A stretch of DNA of 64,000 bases from JAEUQQ01 sp963697285 (GTDB lineage Bacteria > Acidobacteriota > Vicinamibacteria > Vicinamibacterales > JAFNAJ01), in assembly GCA_963697285.1 (NCBI GenBank), contig CAVONI010000002.1:248001-312000 (forward strand). The letters run 5' to 3'. Positions 47,864-57,982 of the stretch are shown piece by piece (within the stretch, counting starts at the first letter, position 1; each line of letters starts with the position of its first letter). The notes below the pieces were generated by a model, which was not told the DNA's origin, did not search any database, and saw only the letters and a list, made by a program, of their open reading frames with translations. A program made the translations under genes and the position numbers.

Positions 47864-49044
47864 GGTGCTCGAATCCCGCAGCGCTGCGCCGCCTTGGCAT
47901 CGCGTCGGCGATGTGGTGGATGGCGCTGGCGGCATCGCACGTCGCCGCACAGCCGGCGGCGACCCTGTCCGACGCGCGGGCGGCGCTCCGGGCCGGACGT
48001 CCCGAGCGCGCGCTGGCGCTCCTCTCCGATGCATCAACGCCCGAGGGTCTCGGTCTCAAGACCCAGGCGGCCGTGCACGCCGGCCAGGTCGATCTCGCCA
48101 TCGACACGTACGCGGCGCGTTTTGCGCTCGCGTCGTCGCACGATCCGGAACTCCTGAAGTCAGTCGCCGAGGGTTACCTGACCCGCTACGCTCCGGCTGA
48201 TCCACGACACGCCGCGGTCGCGCGCTGCGGACGCGAACTCGCGCCAGCGGCTGAGCCTGAAGCTCCGCGCCGTGCGACGCGAACCTCGTCGTGCACATCC
48301 GAGATGAAGGCGGTCGCCGAGGACGGCTCGGCGCCACCGGCCCTGCGGGCCGAGGCGGCGCTCGTGCTGGTGCGTGGCGGCGACGCAAAAGCGGCGTCGC
48401 TCATCGTCGGCCTCGCGGTCACGCCTGTCGCAGCCGAGCGCCGTGCGTTGCTCCCCGTCCTGCGGCGTGCGCCCGCGTCGGTGGCGCTCCCGCTCCTCAT
48501 GGCCATGCTCGACGATGACGACTACGGGATCCAGGGCGCAGCCGCCGCGGCAATGGGCGCGTTTCCGACGGACGAAGCGAAGCTCGCGCTGAAGGGATAC
48601 CTGTCGATTACCTTCCGCCGGATCGCGCGCGCGCCGACGATCGTGTCGCTCGCCACGATGGGGGATCCCGACGCCCTGCGCGAGCTCCGCAGGCTCCTGA
48701 CGCAGTTGGTGGGGATGGACCTGGTCAACGGCGCGGCAGCCCTCGCCGCCATCAACGATCCGCGCGGTGTCGATACGCTCGTGCACGTGACCGCGAGCGA
48801 CAACGACGTGCTGCGCGCTGCGGCCGGCGCGGCGCTGGTGAGCAGAAAGCCCGACGCCGCGCGCGCGGCGTTCGAGCGCGGGATGGGGCACACGGCCGGC
48901 GGCGTTCGCCTGGTGACGCTCGATGCCTTCGCGAAGACGCCGCTCGTGGACGAGACGCGCCTCGTGGCGTTGCTGCGCGACCGCGAGCCGCAGGTTCGAA
49001 CGCGAGCCGCAGAACTCCTGTGGCAACTCGCCGCGCGCCGATAG
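47842..49044 (+). CDS. Exported HEAT-repeat protein
   Basis: The chosen GTG at 47842 overlaps the radical SAM gene by 22 bp and opens a basic-hydrophobic signal sequence (LRRLGIASAMWWMALAASHVAAQ); ATG 47911 would leave a much shorter one. The rest is alpha-helical with HEAT-like units of about 30 residues (LPLLMAMLDDDDYGIQGAAA, DTLVHVTASDNDVLRAAA, RLVALLRDREPQVRTRAAE). The segment around residues 115-150 is odd in composition and may hide compensating frame errors. A related gene follows on the other strand at 51280. The function is unknown; HEAT repeats usually bind proteins. Confidence 0.6.
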   Translation: MGDEARLRCSNPAALRRLGIASAMWWMALAASHVAAQPAATLSDARAALRAGRPERALALLSDASTPEGLGLKTQAAVHAGQVDLAIDTYAARFALASSHDPELLKSVAEGYLTRYAPADPRHAAVARCGRELAPAAEPEAPRRATRTSSCTSEMKAVAEDGSAPPALRAEAALVLVRGGDAKAASLIVGLAVTPVAAERRALLPVLRRAPASVALPLLMAMLDDDDYGIQGAAAAAMGAFPTDEAKLALKGYLSITFRRIARAPTIVSLATMGDPDALRELRRLLTQLVGMDLVNGAAALAAINDPRGVDTLVHVTASDNDVLRAAAGAALVSRKPDAARAAFERGMGHTAGGVRLVTLDAFAKTPLVDETRLVALLRDREPQVRTRAAELLWQLAARR

Positions 49045-49104
49045 CCGGCGAAGGCGCAACCTCTGGCGCAACAGCGTCGTCGCCATCGGCCGCAAGATGG
49101 CAGG

Positions 49105-51114
49105 TCAGCGCAGCCAGCCCACCCACTGCTGGGCGCCCAGCACGATGGCAGCAATCGTCAGCAACAGGGCAAGCGCGCGGGTGAGCATCCCGGCACGCCA
49201 GGCCCACGCTGCCGCGAGCGATGCGAGGATCGTGAACGCCGGAGCCAGCGTGTAGTTCACGCGGTCGAGGAATTCGATGGCGTAGCGCTGAAAGCGCTCG
49301 TCCACGGGCGCCACCATCACCACGGCGACGAACGCGAGCCACGTCACGCCCCACGCGAGCAGCATCAACCCGAGCCGGTCGCGCGCGCCTCGCGCCCACA
49401 GGCGCCACATCCCGAGCACCGCAAGCACGAAGATCGGCCATCCAACGGCCCGGCTGCTCAATGACACGGCCAGCACCGTCCGCTCGGGCAAGGCACTCGC
49501 CATCGTCCCGCGCACCTTGCGGGGCGGCTGCGCGCCGGCAGCCTGGTGGCCCGCGGTTCCCTCTGCCGGTGTCGCGGCAGCGCCCTCGGCACCGGCCGGC
49601 ACCGTCGCCGACATCGCCTCGCGTGACCGGACGCGTTCGAGCGTCTTGAACACGTCGGCAAAGTGGCCGTAGTACGTCACGACCGACAGCAACGCCGCGA
49701 GCACCACCGATGCGGCCAGCCATCGCGCCGGCGCACGCAACCCGGCGCCCCCCTTCCACCAGTAGAGCCCCGCGGCCACGAACAGCGTCACCGACAACAG
49801 CGACAGCGTGCTCACGTGTGACAGCAGCGCGACGCTGATCAGCAGGGTGAGGCCGACGAACTGCAAGAGCGCGCCTCGTTTCGACAGTGGCAGCCACACG
49901 GCCGCCGCGACGGCCACGAGCGCTGACGAACGCCCGAAGGCGTTGGTCAGGTTCGCGTTGCCGACGACGATGAACGCGAGGGGAGTCACCGCGAAGTAGA
50001 CGACCGCGAAGACGCCCGCGAGGCGATCATCCCAGGTGCGAACGATCATCGGGTACAGCAGCAGTCCCGCGAATGCCTCGACGGCACAGACGACAACGCG
50101 CAACAGCAGCACGTGATCGGTGGTGAACGCCGCCCATGGCAGCGCGAAGACGTAGAGCGCGATGGCGTACGGGAACTGGACGCCGTCGGGCATGGTCTGC
50201 GCAAAGAAGTAGCGTCCTGCCTGCACGCCCTCGAATCGGTGTGCGTGGAAGACGGCATCGACCAGCAGCTTCGAGGGGTGCAGCAAGGCGAGCAGTTTCA
50301 GGTACAGCGTCGAGAATGACACCGCGACCGCACAGGATGCGTACCACGACAACGGCTGCCGCCGCACGGCTTCCACGGCCTTGATGGCGACGAGCATCAG
50401 CACGCTGATCCACATCGACAGCGCGATCGCACGGCCAGGGAAGGTCCCGAACGCGGCCGTCCCCGATGCCAGCGGCATCGTCTGCGCCGCGGCCGTCAAC
50501 AGCGTGAGCGCGAGCGCCGCCGTCGTTCCGAGACCCGACAGCGCGAACGCGGCACCAAAGGCCGCCCCGGCCACTGCCGCCGCCCCCAGAACCGCGAGCG
50601 GCGGCCACGCCATGCTGTCGTCCGCGGGACGACACGTCACGCGGTCTACCTGCACGCCCAGGGCCCGCGGATCGCCAGGCCCGGGCACCCATGTCGGATC
50701 AGTCGCCAGCATGAGGGTGAGGCCGTTGCGTTCCTCGCGTGCCGCGACAAGCGCGTCGATGTCCTGGTAGGTGTTCGACGCAGTCGCGCTCGCGAGCGTG
50801 ACGCCGTCGGCGCCAATCTGCACGTGCGGCTGGGGAACACCCGGCGGTCGGCTCCCCCGGATCCGGAACACGCACCGCCACGTCACGGTCCGATCGAGCC
50901 CGGGGAGCAGCACCTGCGCCCGGCCACTGCTCCACGCGTACGTCTCGTCGAGATGCCGCTCGACAGGCGAGAACCCCGACGTGGCACCCGGGATGTCGCG
51001 GTCCATCTCGAGCGCAATGGCGGGATAGCGCCAGAACGCCAGCGCGACCAGCGCCGCCGACGCCACGGCGCCGACCAGCGCCATCACGACAGCGCGCGTG
51101 AAGAGCCGACTCAT
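49105..51114 (-). CDS. Large integral membrane protein, GT-C-like
   Basis: The 669-residue protein has an N-terminal membrane anchor, a periplasmic domain of about 130 residues, then 12 or so membrane segments. A long loop of Ala/Pro/Gly-rich sequence (about 510-550) interrupts the helices. The general layout resembles membrane glycosyltransferases or polymer-synthesis proteins, but I see no decisive GT-C acidic motif. It lies between two HEAT-repeat genes, with its end 60 bp from the first and its start about 165 bp from the stop of the second. Confidence 0.55.
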   Translation of the reverse strand: MSRLFTRAVVMALVGAVASAALVALAFWRYPAIALEMDRDIPGATSGFSPVERHLDETYAWSSGRAQVLLPGLDRTVTWRCVFRIRGSRPPGVPQPHVQIGADGVTLASATASNTYQDIDALVAAREERNGLTLMLATDPTWVPGPGDPRALGVQVDRVTCRPADDSMAWPPLAVLGAAAVAGAAFGAAFALSGLGTTAALALTLLTAAAQTMPLASGTAAFGTFPGRAIALSMWISVLMLVAIKAVEAVRRQPLSWYASCAVAVSFSTLYLKLLALLHPSKLLVDAVFHAHRFEGVQAGRYFFAQTMPDGVQFPYAIALYVFALPWAAFTTDHVLLLRVVVCAVEAFAGLLLYPMIVRTWDDRLAGVFAVVYFAVTPLAFIVVGNANLTNAFGRSSALVAVAAAVWLPLSKRGALLQFVGLTLLISVALLSHVSTLSLLSVTLFVAAGLYWWKGGAGLRAPARWLAASVVLAALLSVVTYYGHFADVFKTLERVRSREAMSATVPAGAEGAAATPAEGTAGHQAAGAQPPRKVRGTMASALPERTVLAVSLSSRAVGWPIFVLAVLGMWRLWARGARDRLGLMLLAWGVTWLAFVAVVMVAPVDERFQRYAIEFLDRVNYTLAPAFTILASLAAAWAWRAGMLTRALALLLTIAAIVLGAQQWVGWLR

Positions 51115-51132
51115 GCAGGAGAACTGTATCAG

Positions 51133-51171
51133 GCCCTTCGACTCGCTCGATTCACTCGGCTCGCTCAGGGC
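51133..51171. repeat. Palindromic repeat family 2, intergenic
   Basis: Begins GCCCTTCGACTCGC and ends GCTCGCTCAGGGC, so the ends are partly complementary. A partial copy (GCCCTTCGAGTCGCC) follows directly. Confidence 0.7.
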
Positions 51172-51251
51172 AAGCCCTTCGAGTCGCCTGGCTCGCCTGG
51201 CACGCCCCCGGCAGGCCCGGTTGCTCCGGCCTGCGGCGCAGCGGCGCTTGC

Positions 51252-51286
51252 CCCCTTTGACTCGCGGGGCAGGGCTCGCTCAGGGT
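51252..51286. repeat. Palindromic repeat family 2, degenerate copy covering a stop codon
   Basis: Runs from CCCCTTTGACTCGCG to GGCTCGCTCAGGG. Read on the minus strand, CCCTGAGCGAG supplies the TGA stop codon (51280-51282) of the HEAT-repeat gene. Confidence 0.65.
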
Positions 51287-52527
51287 GCGCTGCCGGCCGA
51301 GCGAGCGCGGGCATCAAGCGCGGCCGCGGCGCGCAGGCGCACGCCCGGCGACGCGTCGATGAGGCCACGCTTCAGGAGGATGAGCGCGGTGTCGGGACGA
51401 TCCGCAACGAACCGCATCGCCTCCTCGCGCATCACGGGATTGGGATCGGCGAGGGCGCCCGAGACGATGGGCATCGCCTCGTCGGCGAGCGTCGAAAGCA
51501 GCATGGCGGCCGCCTGCAGGCGCAGGATCGGGTTGGCGTCCTTGAGCACCGGCCTGACCGCCGGCTGCCACGTGTCAATCGACGCGGTGCGCAAGGCCTG
51601 CGCCGCCAGCAACGTCACGTCGGGCAACGATCCGGTCAGCGCCTCATCGACCCTCGCCCGCATCGTCGTGTCGCCGAGCGCCACGAGCGCGCACGCGGCA
51701 CGCAGCGGCGCGTCGAGCCGCCCGGTCGCAACGACCGTCTTCAGTTGCGGGATGAGCGCTGTTGCACCCAGTTCGCCCGCGAGAGTCGCCGCCGTGCCCT
51801 GCAACATCGGGTCGTCGAGCGCCAGCGCGTCGCGCAGCGCGGTCACAACCTCGGGTGTCACGGGCAGGCCACGGAGGGCGTCGAGCGCACCGAGTCGCAT
51901 CGACCCCATCCCCTGCCGGGCGCGCGTTGCGAGCACGCCAACCGACGCGCGATCGCCGAGCCGGGCGAGCGCCACGCGCGCCTGCCACGCATCGGGTGTC
52001 GCCGCCGACTCCTTCGCGTGCTCCATGAGCCGTTCGCGAGCCTGTACATCGCCCCCGCGTGCACGCGCTTCCAGTGCCTGCGCCCGCAGATCACTCGACG
52101 GTGCAGTCTCGAGTTGGCGCAGCACCGCGCCCGCGAGCCGGCGCAGCAACGGGTGGTCTTCACGCGCAGCCGCCTTCGACCACGACTCGTAGGTCACCAG
52201 CGCCTCGGGCACACGTCCCATGGCCAGGTGAGCAGCGAGCTTGCGCGTCGTCGCCTGCCGGTCGGTTGGAGCCTTCGCGAGCACTGAATCGGCGGCCTCG
52301 ATCCACGCCGCTGCCTCGGCCTCGCCCAGCGTCGCTGCCTGCTCGAACAGCTCATCGTCAGCTGACCTGGGCGCTGCGGGTGCGATGGCGGGCTGCCGCG
52401 GGGTCGCCGGGCGCGTAGTGCGCGGAGCTGGCTGCTGTGCCTGCACGCCGATCGCCGCAGATGTGGACACCACGCCGACCAGAAGAACTGGAGCGAGCAG
52501 GCGCCTGGCGTACGTCGTCACGGTCAT
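51280..52527 (-). CDS. Exported HEAT-repeat protein
   Basis: A 415-residue protein with a signal peptide (ARRLLAPVLLVGVVSTSAAIGVQAQQ, cleaved near residue 26), a Pro/Ala/Thr-rich linker, then helical repeats of HEAT type (LRLGALDALRGLPVTPEVVTALRDAL-like units through LLKRGLIDASPGVRLRAA). The start at 52527 was chosen because it opens the signal peptide. Its layout mirrors the HEAT protein at 47842, suggesting paralogues. The stop codon is inside a repeat element. It probably acts as a periplasmic or surface scaffold; no enzymatic motif is seen. Confidence 0.65.
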   Translation of the reverse strand: MTVTTYARRLLAPVLLVGVVSTSAAIGVQAQQPAPRTTRPATPRQPAIAPAAPRSADDELFEQAATLGEAEAAAWIEAADSVLAKAPTDRQATTRKLAAHLAMGRVPEALVTYESWSKAAAREDHPLLRRLAGAVLRQLETAPSSDLRAQALEARARGGDVQARERLMEHAKESAATPDAWQARVALARLGDRASVGVLATRARQGMGSMRLGALDALRGLPVTPEVVTALRDALALDDPMLQGTAATLAGELGATALIPQLKTVVATGRLDAPLRAACALVALGDTTMRARVDEALTGSLPDVTLLAAQALRTASIDTWQPAVRPVLKDANPILRLQAAAMLLSTLADEAMPIVSGALADPNPVMREEAMRFVADRPDTALILLKRGLIDASPGVRLRAAAALDARARSAGSAP

Positions 52528-52575
52528 GGGGTTTCTGACGCTGCGGGCACCGTGAGAGTCTGGGGCCGCAGTTGC

Positions 52576-52664
52576 GGGCCGCACCGAGGTGCGGCCCGAA
52601 CGGGGAACGACAGGTCGGCCCACACGAGGGCCGTTGACGGATGGGACCGCACCAGGTGCGGCCC
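52576..52664. repeat. Two family-1-like palindromes
   Basis: Hairpins at 52576-52597 (GGGCCGCAC / GTGCGGCCC) and 52643-52664 (GGGACCGCAC / GTGCGGCCC) fill the gap between the HEAT gene and the FAEG-repeat gene. The CTACACCTG tail is missing in both. Confidence 0.65.
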
Positions 52665-52669
52665 CCACG

Positions 52670-55364
52670 TCAGGGATGCGGGACGCCGAAGGCGCTCGCG
52701 CCCGCGCGCCAGAACACGCCGGGCTGGAAGTCCCTGTAGATGGCCTGCTCGACGATGACCGGAGCGTTTGGCGTCCTGCTGGTCACGCTCACACCGAAGG
52801 AACGCCCCTTGAGCTTGGCCAGGTCGTCGGCGGTGAACTTCAGCGTGCCGCCGATATTGCTCATGTCGATGGTCGTGCGGGAGTAGGCCTTCACCAGCAG
52901 CCGCTCGTAAGGCGAATACCGGCCTGCATTGGCGTCGGTGCCCTCGACGAAGATCTGCACCTCGGCCTCGATGTCGAATGAGTTCGGGTTGGCGATCAGG
53001 ACGTACGTGTCGAAGCTGCCGGTGTCTGACCCTTCGGGCACTTCCCACTCCATCGCAGGCGCATTGACCCCGAGGTCGTTCGTGCCTTCCACCCAGTTCG
53101 GGAAGCCCGTGCCCCAGTAGATCGACCGCTCAACCACGATCCCGGACCCACCGATCGCCGAGAACGTCGCGGCCACCGCACCGATATTGCCGAGTTCGCT
53201 GTTGAGGTGCACGTTCGCCCTCGAGTTCGCCTTGACGATGAGGAGCGCCTGGGCGCGCCACGAAGCCAGTGGCGGTGAGGTACGCGACGTCAACGCTGAC
53301 GTCGAAGGGGTTGGGATTGAGGATCAGGTAGTAGGTGTCGAAGTTCTTGAACGCAGCGCCCTCGGCGAACACCCAGGTGGGCTGCGACTGGCTGACGCCA
53401 ATGGACGTGTGGCCGCCCGCGTAGTTCGGCCCCCAATACATCGCGCGCTGCGCGACGAAGCCCTGGCCGTCGAGCGCCCGGAATCGCGTCGAGAAGTCCT
53501 TGCCCGCCAGTTCGGCGATGCTGTTGGCGAACACGGTGAACCGGCTCGATGGCGGCAACGTGTAGGTGCGCGTGACAGGCGTCGCCGACCCATCGGTGAA
53601 GTACTCGCCGATGATGCTGATCGGCGAGAGCGACGGGTTGAAGAGCTGGAAGAACGTCGCGAAGAAGTCGTTCGCGACGCGCGTGCCCTCGGCGAAGAGC
53701 CAGGTCGCGCTCGTGCCGCGCGCCGACGACTCGCTGCTGCTGCCCTCGAGGTTGGCTCCCCAGAACACCGATTGCTGCGCCTCGATTGGCGCGCCAATCG
53801 TCTGCGACTGGAACACGGCCGACCAGGCCCCGTTGCCCACGAGCGCCTTCAGATCAACCGTCGTCCGGCCCTTCTTGGGCACGGTGACGGTCGTTTCCTT
53901 GAGCACCACCGACCCGTTGTCGGTCTGCTTGGCGAAGTACGCCCGCACCGACGCGTCGAGGCTCTCGCTCGTGTTCAGGAGCTGGTAGTAGGTGTTGAAG
54001 TTGTAGGTGCCGTCAGACGTCGCGTTGCCCTCGGCGAAGTACTCGCTGCCGTTGGGTGCGTTCACCTGGTCGATCTGGGTCGCATCGGTCACGGGCGGCT
54101 TCGGAGTCGGAGGCGGGGGATCGACGACGCCACCGCCCGGATTCCGGGTGGCGCTGGTGATCACCTGCGCCGTCAGGAGGCTCGTGGGCTTCCCGTCCGA
54201 CGTCTGCACCGCGAGCATCCACTGGGCCGAACGGGAGCGCGCAGCGACGCGTGGGTTGTAGTTGCCTTCCCTCACGCCAGTCGCCGTCGTGGTGATCACC
54301 GTCCCGGGAATCCCTGCGCTGTCGATCTCCACACCGAAGTCCTCTGCCCCCGTCCCGTGAAACACCGAGAAGAACGAGTTCGAGGTGTCGTTGTAGGCCA
54401 CGCTCCAGGCGTTGTAGGACCCTGACCCGCTGACCACAGGGATCGGGCCGGTCGTGGCGTTCCCGTTCGCGTCGGTGAACAGGCCGTAGTGCACCCGGTT
54501 CGAGAAGTAGGTGACGAAGAACTTCCCGCTGCCCGGGTGGTAGGTCACGTCGGGGGTGTAGCCATCCATCCCGGTGAAGATCTGCACCGTCGGGTAGACG
54601 GTCCCGGTGCCGGCATCGACGCGCCGCACCTGGACGCCTCCAGGTCCCCTCGGCTCGGTGTAGTTCTGCCAGGCCACGAGGAAGGAGTTGTTGACGGGGT
54701 CGTAGCCGACGGCAGGGTCGTCCTGGAAGTGGACATCGAAGGTGAGCGGGATTTCTCCGCCGAGCCGTGAGCCGTCGAGCCCCACGCGCTGCGCGTACAC
54801 GTTCTGCAGACCACCCTGGAACTGCTTCCACGTGACGAGGAACTCCTTGCTCGACGTCGAGTACGCCGTGGCGGGCGCCGTTTCGGCCCCCGCGCCACCG
54901 GTGCCCGCGGCGATGAAGAAGTCGGCCGAGTCGAGCACGACCTGCCCGGCGGTCGTGTCGTACTTCACGAACCGGCCTCGGATGTGGGTGTTCTCTCTCG
55001 GATCGCCCCGGAAGTCGAGCCAGGTCACCAGGAACCCGCCCCGGTCGGCGCTGTAGGTCACGCGCGGCGCATAGGTGCCGGCCGACACGTCGGGAATCAG
55101 CGCGACGTTGCCGAGCACCGCCCCGTCGCCCGACACGAAGCGGGCAAAGAGGCGTCCCGCCCCTGACACGACGAGGTAGACGTTGTTGGCCGGGTCGTAG
55201 CCGACGTCGGAATAGCGGATCGACCCCTGCGCCACCGTGATCATGCCGCCCAGCCTGGCAGGCTGCGCGAACACGGCCGACGGAGCCAGCCACACCAACA
55301 CCGAACACGCCAACGCCAGCATCGCTGCGCGGCGCACGTCACGCCTGTCGTCGAATCTCATCAT
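52670..55364 (-). CDS. Secreted protein with four FAEG (DUF5719-like) modules (frameshifted)
   Basis: The joined product of about 897 residues has a signal peptide (SVLVWLAPSAVFAQ). An N-terminal half of about 380 residues has beta-propeller-like repeats (GYDPANNVYLV, GYDPVNNSFLVAWQNY, HPGSGKFFVTYF). After a Pro-rich linker come four modules with the pattern EYFAEGN / WLFAEGT / WVFAEGA / WEVPEGS ... FNTYYQLLN / FFATFFQLFNP / FDTYYLILNP / FDTYVLIANP ... VFWG / AMYWG / SIYWG. This resembles DUF5719-type modules of exported proteins. The frame changes near 53256, inside the third module, consistent with one extra base. A surface or extracellular binding role is inferred. Confidence 0.7.
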
Positions 55365-55540
55365 TTCTGACCTGTTGTTGCGGAACAGTGGGAGCCGTTA
55401 CCTGTTCCCCGTTACGGTATCGGTCTGACGCGCCGCGGGCAGAAGTGCCTGCCAACACTTTTTTCAGGGACGAACTGTCCAACAACTCTCTTGCTGGCTC
55501 ATCTTTCCGACGGGATAGCTTACACCGCCTTGCAAGCCAC

Positions 55541-57107
55541 TCAATGCTTTGCGTCCCCGGCGGGGATCCGCTCGAGCACGACGAGATTGGCGGCCGGGTC
55601 CTTCACGAGGTACCGGAAGTGCCTGGCGAGGGTCCCGCTGTCGCGCTCGTCCTTCACGCTCGCGGGGTCGTCCATCCACCGGGCGAGGCCGAACCAGTCG
55701 ACGATGAACCGCGCCTGGGTGTCCTCGACGACGTAGCGGAACAGCCGTCCCTCGTCGCGGGCGCGCAGCGACTCGGGATTCACCTTGCCGTCGAGATTGA
55801 TGGTGCGATCGTGGAAGTAGCCCACGGTGCCGCTCTGCGGGGCCGCGACCCAGTCAGACGCGTCTGCGTTGGCCCTGACCCACTCGACCACGTGCATGTG
55901 GGGGTGGCGATCGGCCCGCTGCGCGAACCGGGCATCGGCCACCAGGAGCGCCACGAGGCCTGCTCCCGCCAGCAGCCCCCCGGCCACGCCACTGCGGGCC
56001 GACACGGTCACGAGGAGTGGCTGCCACCAGGCCGATCGACACCAGCGACAGCGGGAAGAGGTAGCGCGACAGGAAGTGCCCGGCCGCGAAGAAGGCCCCG
56101 TAGTACGTCGCCAGCCCTGCCACGAAGACGCAGAAGCACGACGAGCGTCACGTCCACGACGAGGCCGAGTTCGCGGCGATGCCGCCACGCCATCGCAAGC
56201 GCGAGCGACGACCGACCGCGGCGATGACGAACGGCCAGGGGCCGGGCACCTGCGCAGCATCCGGCAAGGGCAGCCCTGCCAGCAGGTACTCGGCGAGTAC
56301 GCGAGGGACCTTCACCAGACTTTCGCCGAACGCGGTGTCGAGCGACTGCGAACGCCCGCTGATCGGGACAATGTGCCCGAACCGCGCCAGGTTGAAGAGC
56401 AGCCAGGGGGATGCGGTGACCATGCTGGCAAGGCCGGACACCACCGAGCGCGACAGCCTGCGCCCCAGCCCGTCGCCGGCAGCGGCCGGCACGAACAGGG
56501 TCACGAGCGTGTAGGCTGCCACCAGCAGCGCCGCGTCGTTCCGCACGAGGACAGCAAGTCCGAGAACCACGCCGATGGCCGCCGAGCGGCCGAGAGACGG
56601 TCGCGCGCGCCAGCGTGCGTCGAGCAGCAGCACGGCCGCGAGGCACGCGGCGTACAGCCCGGTTTCCAGGCCATTGGTGGTGTGACGCAGCGCAATCGGC
56701 GAGGCGAACCACAGCGCGGCCGTGAGCCGCGAGACCGACTCGACGTCGCGGTGGCCCCCGAAGATGCGGCGGGCAAGCGCTCCAACCAGGAACGCCCCCG
56801 CCACGGCGGTCAGCAACTCGATCAACACCACCCCGCGCAGCGCCGCCCCATCGTCTGCGGTCACGGCATGGACGCCGGCCCACACGAACGTCACGAGCGG
56901 TTGCACGCCGTTGGTCGGGATGGTCCCGGCCGCCGTGCTCAATCCCCGCCCGTCGGCGAGGTTGCGCGCGACGGTGAGCATCAGGTACCCGTCTTCGCTG
57001 ATGGACGCGGCCACGCGAGAGGGCGACGACAGCGCCAGCACGCGCGGCACGAGGCCCGCGACCAGCAGCAGGAACAGCACGGCGCGATGCATGCGAGCGA
57101 CCGTCAT
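55541..57107 (-). CDS. GT-C membrane glycosyltransferase (GT39-like, several frameshifts)
   Basis: Polytopic membrane protein of about 520 residues. The frame from ATG 57107 (TVARMHRAVLFLLLV) carries the acidic first-loop motif ISEDGYLMLTVARNLADG and eight or so membrane segments. The frame shifts near 56205 (to SLALAMAWRHRREL), 56130 (to VFVAGLATYYGAFF) and 56030 (to PLLVTVSARSG). It ends in a soluble domain with HVVEWVRANADASDWVAAPQSG and YFHDRTINLDGKVNPE, typical of this family. Three errors in 180 bp suggest poor local sequence. An upstream in-frame ATG at 57188 would overlap the methyltransferase gene. Confidence 0.65.
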
Positions 57108-57129
57108 CACCGGCGTCGGCCGAACCTCG

Positions 57130-57825
57130 TCACGCGGCACTGTTGGCGGGCGCGCTGCGGGGCCGAACCGCGCGGACGTAATAGCCACTGGTCATGATCG
57201 AGTGCGCGATGGGCGTCCCCAGGCTGTCGCCGCGCTGCGCGGTGATGAGGAACTTCCACGGTGCGATACAGCGAGCAAGCAGGTGCCACCCGAGCCGCAG
57301 CGGCCGCCATCCGAGCGTCTCGGCCTGGATGCCGATGCGCTGGGTGAGCACCGCCAGGGTCCCGATCGGATCCGTTTCCTCGACGATCTCGACCTGCTCC
57401 CACCGCTTCAGGAGGTGCTGCAGGCCGAAGCGCGTGTAGCGGAAGAAATCGCCGGGCGCATCGTGGATCGGGAACAGGAACCGCGTGGTCAGCAGCAACA
57501 CGCCACCGGGCCGCAGCACGCGCATCATCTCGTCGATGGCCCGCTGCGGCTCGCACAGGTGCTCGAGGACCTCGGTGCACAGCACCACGTCGAACTGCCG
57601 ATCGCAGAAACACAGGGCGTGCGCGTCGCCAACGACCTGCACACCGCTCATCGGCCTGATGTCGAGCGTCACCCTGCGCGGGAACAACGTCGCGTAGAAG
57701 CCGACGCTGGAGCCCAGGTCGAGCGTGAACGCGTCGGTGGCGTGGGCGCGAAGAAAGCGCTCGAGCGGGGGGCGGGTGAGCTTGGCGGTGATCCGACGGT
57801 CGAGGCGCTTGAGCAGTGAGGCCAT
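57130..57825 (-). CDS. Class I SAM-dependent methyltransferase
   Basis: In this 231-residue protein the SAM motif I is TLDLGSSVGFYATLF (a GxxxG variant), motif II/III VVLCTEVLEHLCEP and motif post-I VTLDIRP. The segment HDAPGDFFRYTRFGLQHLL is common in Methyltransf_11 proteins of polysaccharide clusters. It lies just upstream of the GT-C gene and probably shares its transcript. A TATAAT box lies about 80 bp before the ATG on the minus strand. The substrate is unknown. Confidence 0.8.
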   Translation of the reverse strand: MASLLKRLDRRITAKLTRPPLERFLRAHATDAFTLDLGSSVGFYATLFPRRVTLDIRPMSGVQVVGDAHALCFCDRQFDVVLCTEVLEHLCEPQRAIDEMMRVLRPGGVLLLTTRFLFPIHDAPGDFFRYTRFGLQHLLKRWEQVEIVEETDPIGTLAVLTQRIGIQAETLGWRPLRLGWHLLARCIAPWKFLITAQRGDSLGTPIAHSIMTSGYYVRAVRPRSAPANSAA

Positions 57826-57905
57826 CAGGACGTGCCAATCCGGCGGCGGGCCGTGCGAGGGGTGGCGGGCGACATGCTGGGTTAACGGCTCGGCCGCAAG
57901 GCCCG

Positions 57906-57911
57906 ATTATA
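57906..57911 (-). promoter_or_regulatory. -10 element TATAAT for the methyltransferase gene
   Basis: Perfect TATAAT on the minus strand in the divergent gap; the -35 region is not convincing. The leader would be about 75 bases. Confidence 0.4.
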
Positions 57912-57956
57912 TGCAGGTGGCCCGGTGGAGGCCCGACCAACGGGCGTGCGCGGGCG

Positions 57957-57962
57957 TATACT
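57957..57962 (+). promoter_or_regulatory. -10 element TATACT for the STN-like gene
   Basis: TATACT lies about 20 bases before the ATG at 57983, with a GGGAG ribosome-binding site between them. No good -35 box is seen. Confidence 0.4.
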
Positions 57963-57982
57963 GACGTGGGAGTTCTATCGCC

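Noticed and set aside
47860..47880. tRNA-like TCGAATCCC string
   Set aside because: No cloverleaf arms or acceptor stem can be formed around it; it lies in the HEAT gene start.
48190..48310. Compensating frameshifts inside the first HEAT-repeat protein
   Set aside because: The segment is odd in composition, but neither other frame gives a convincing HEAT unit, so I cannot support a specific break.
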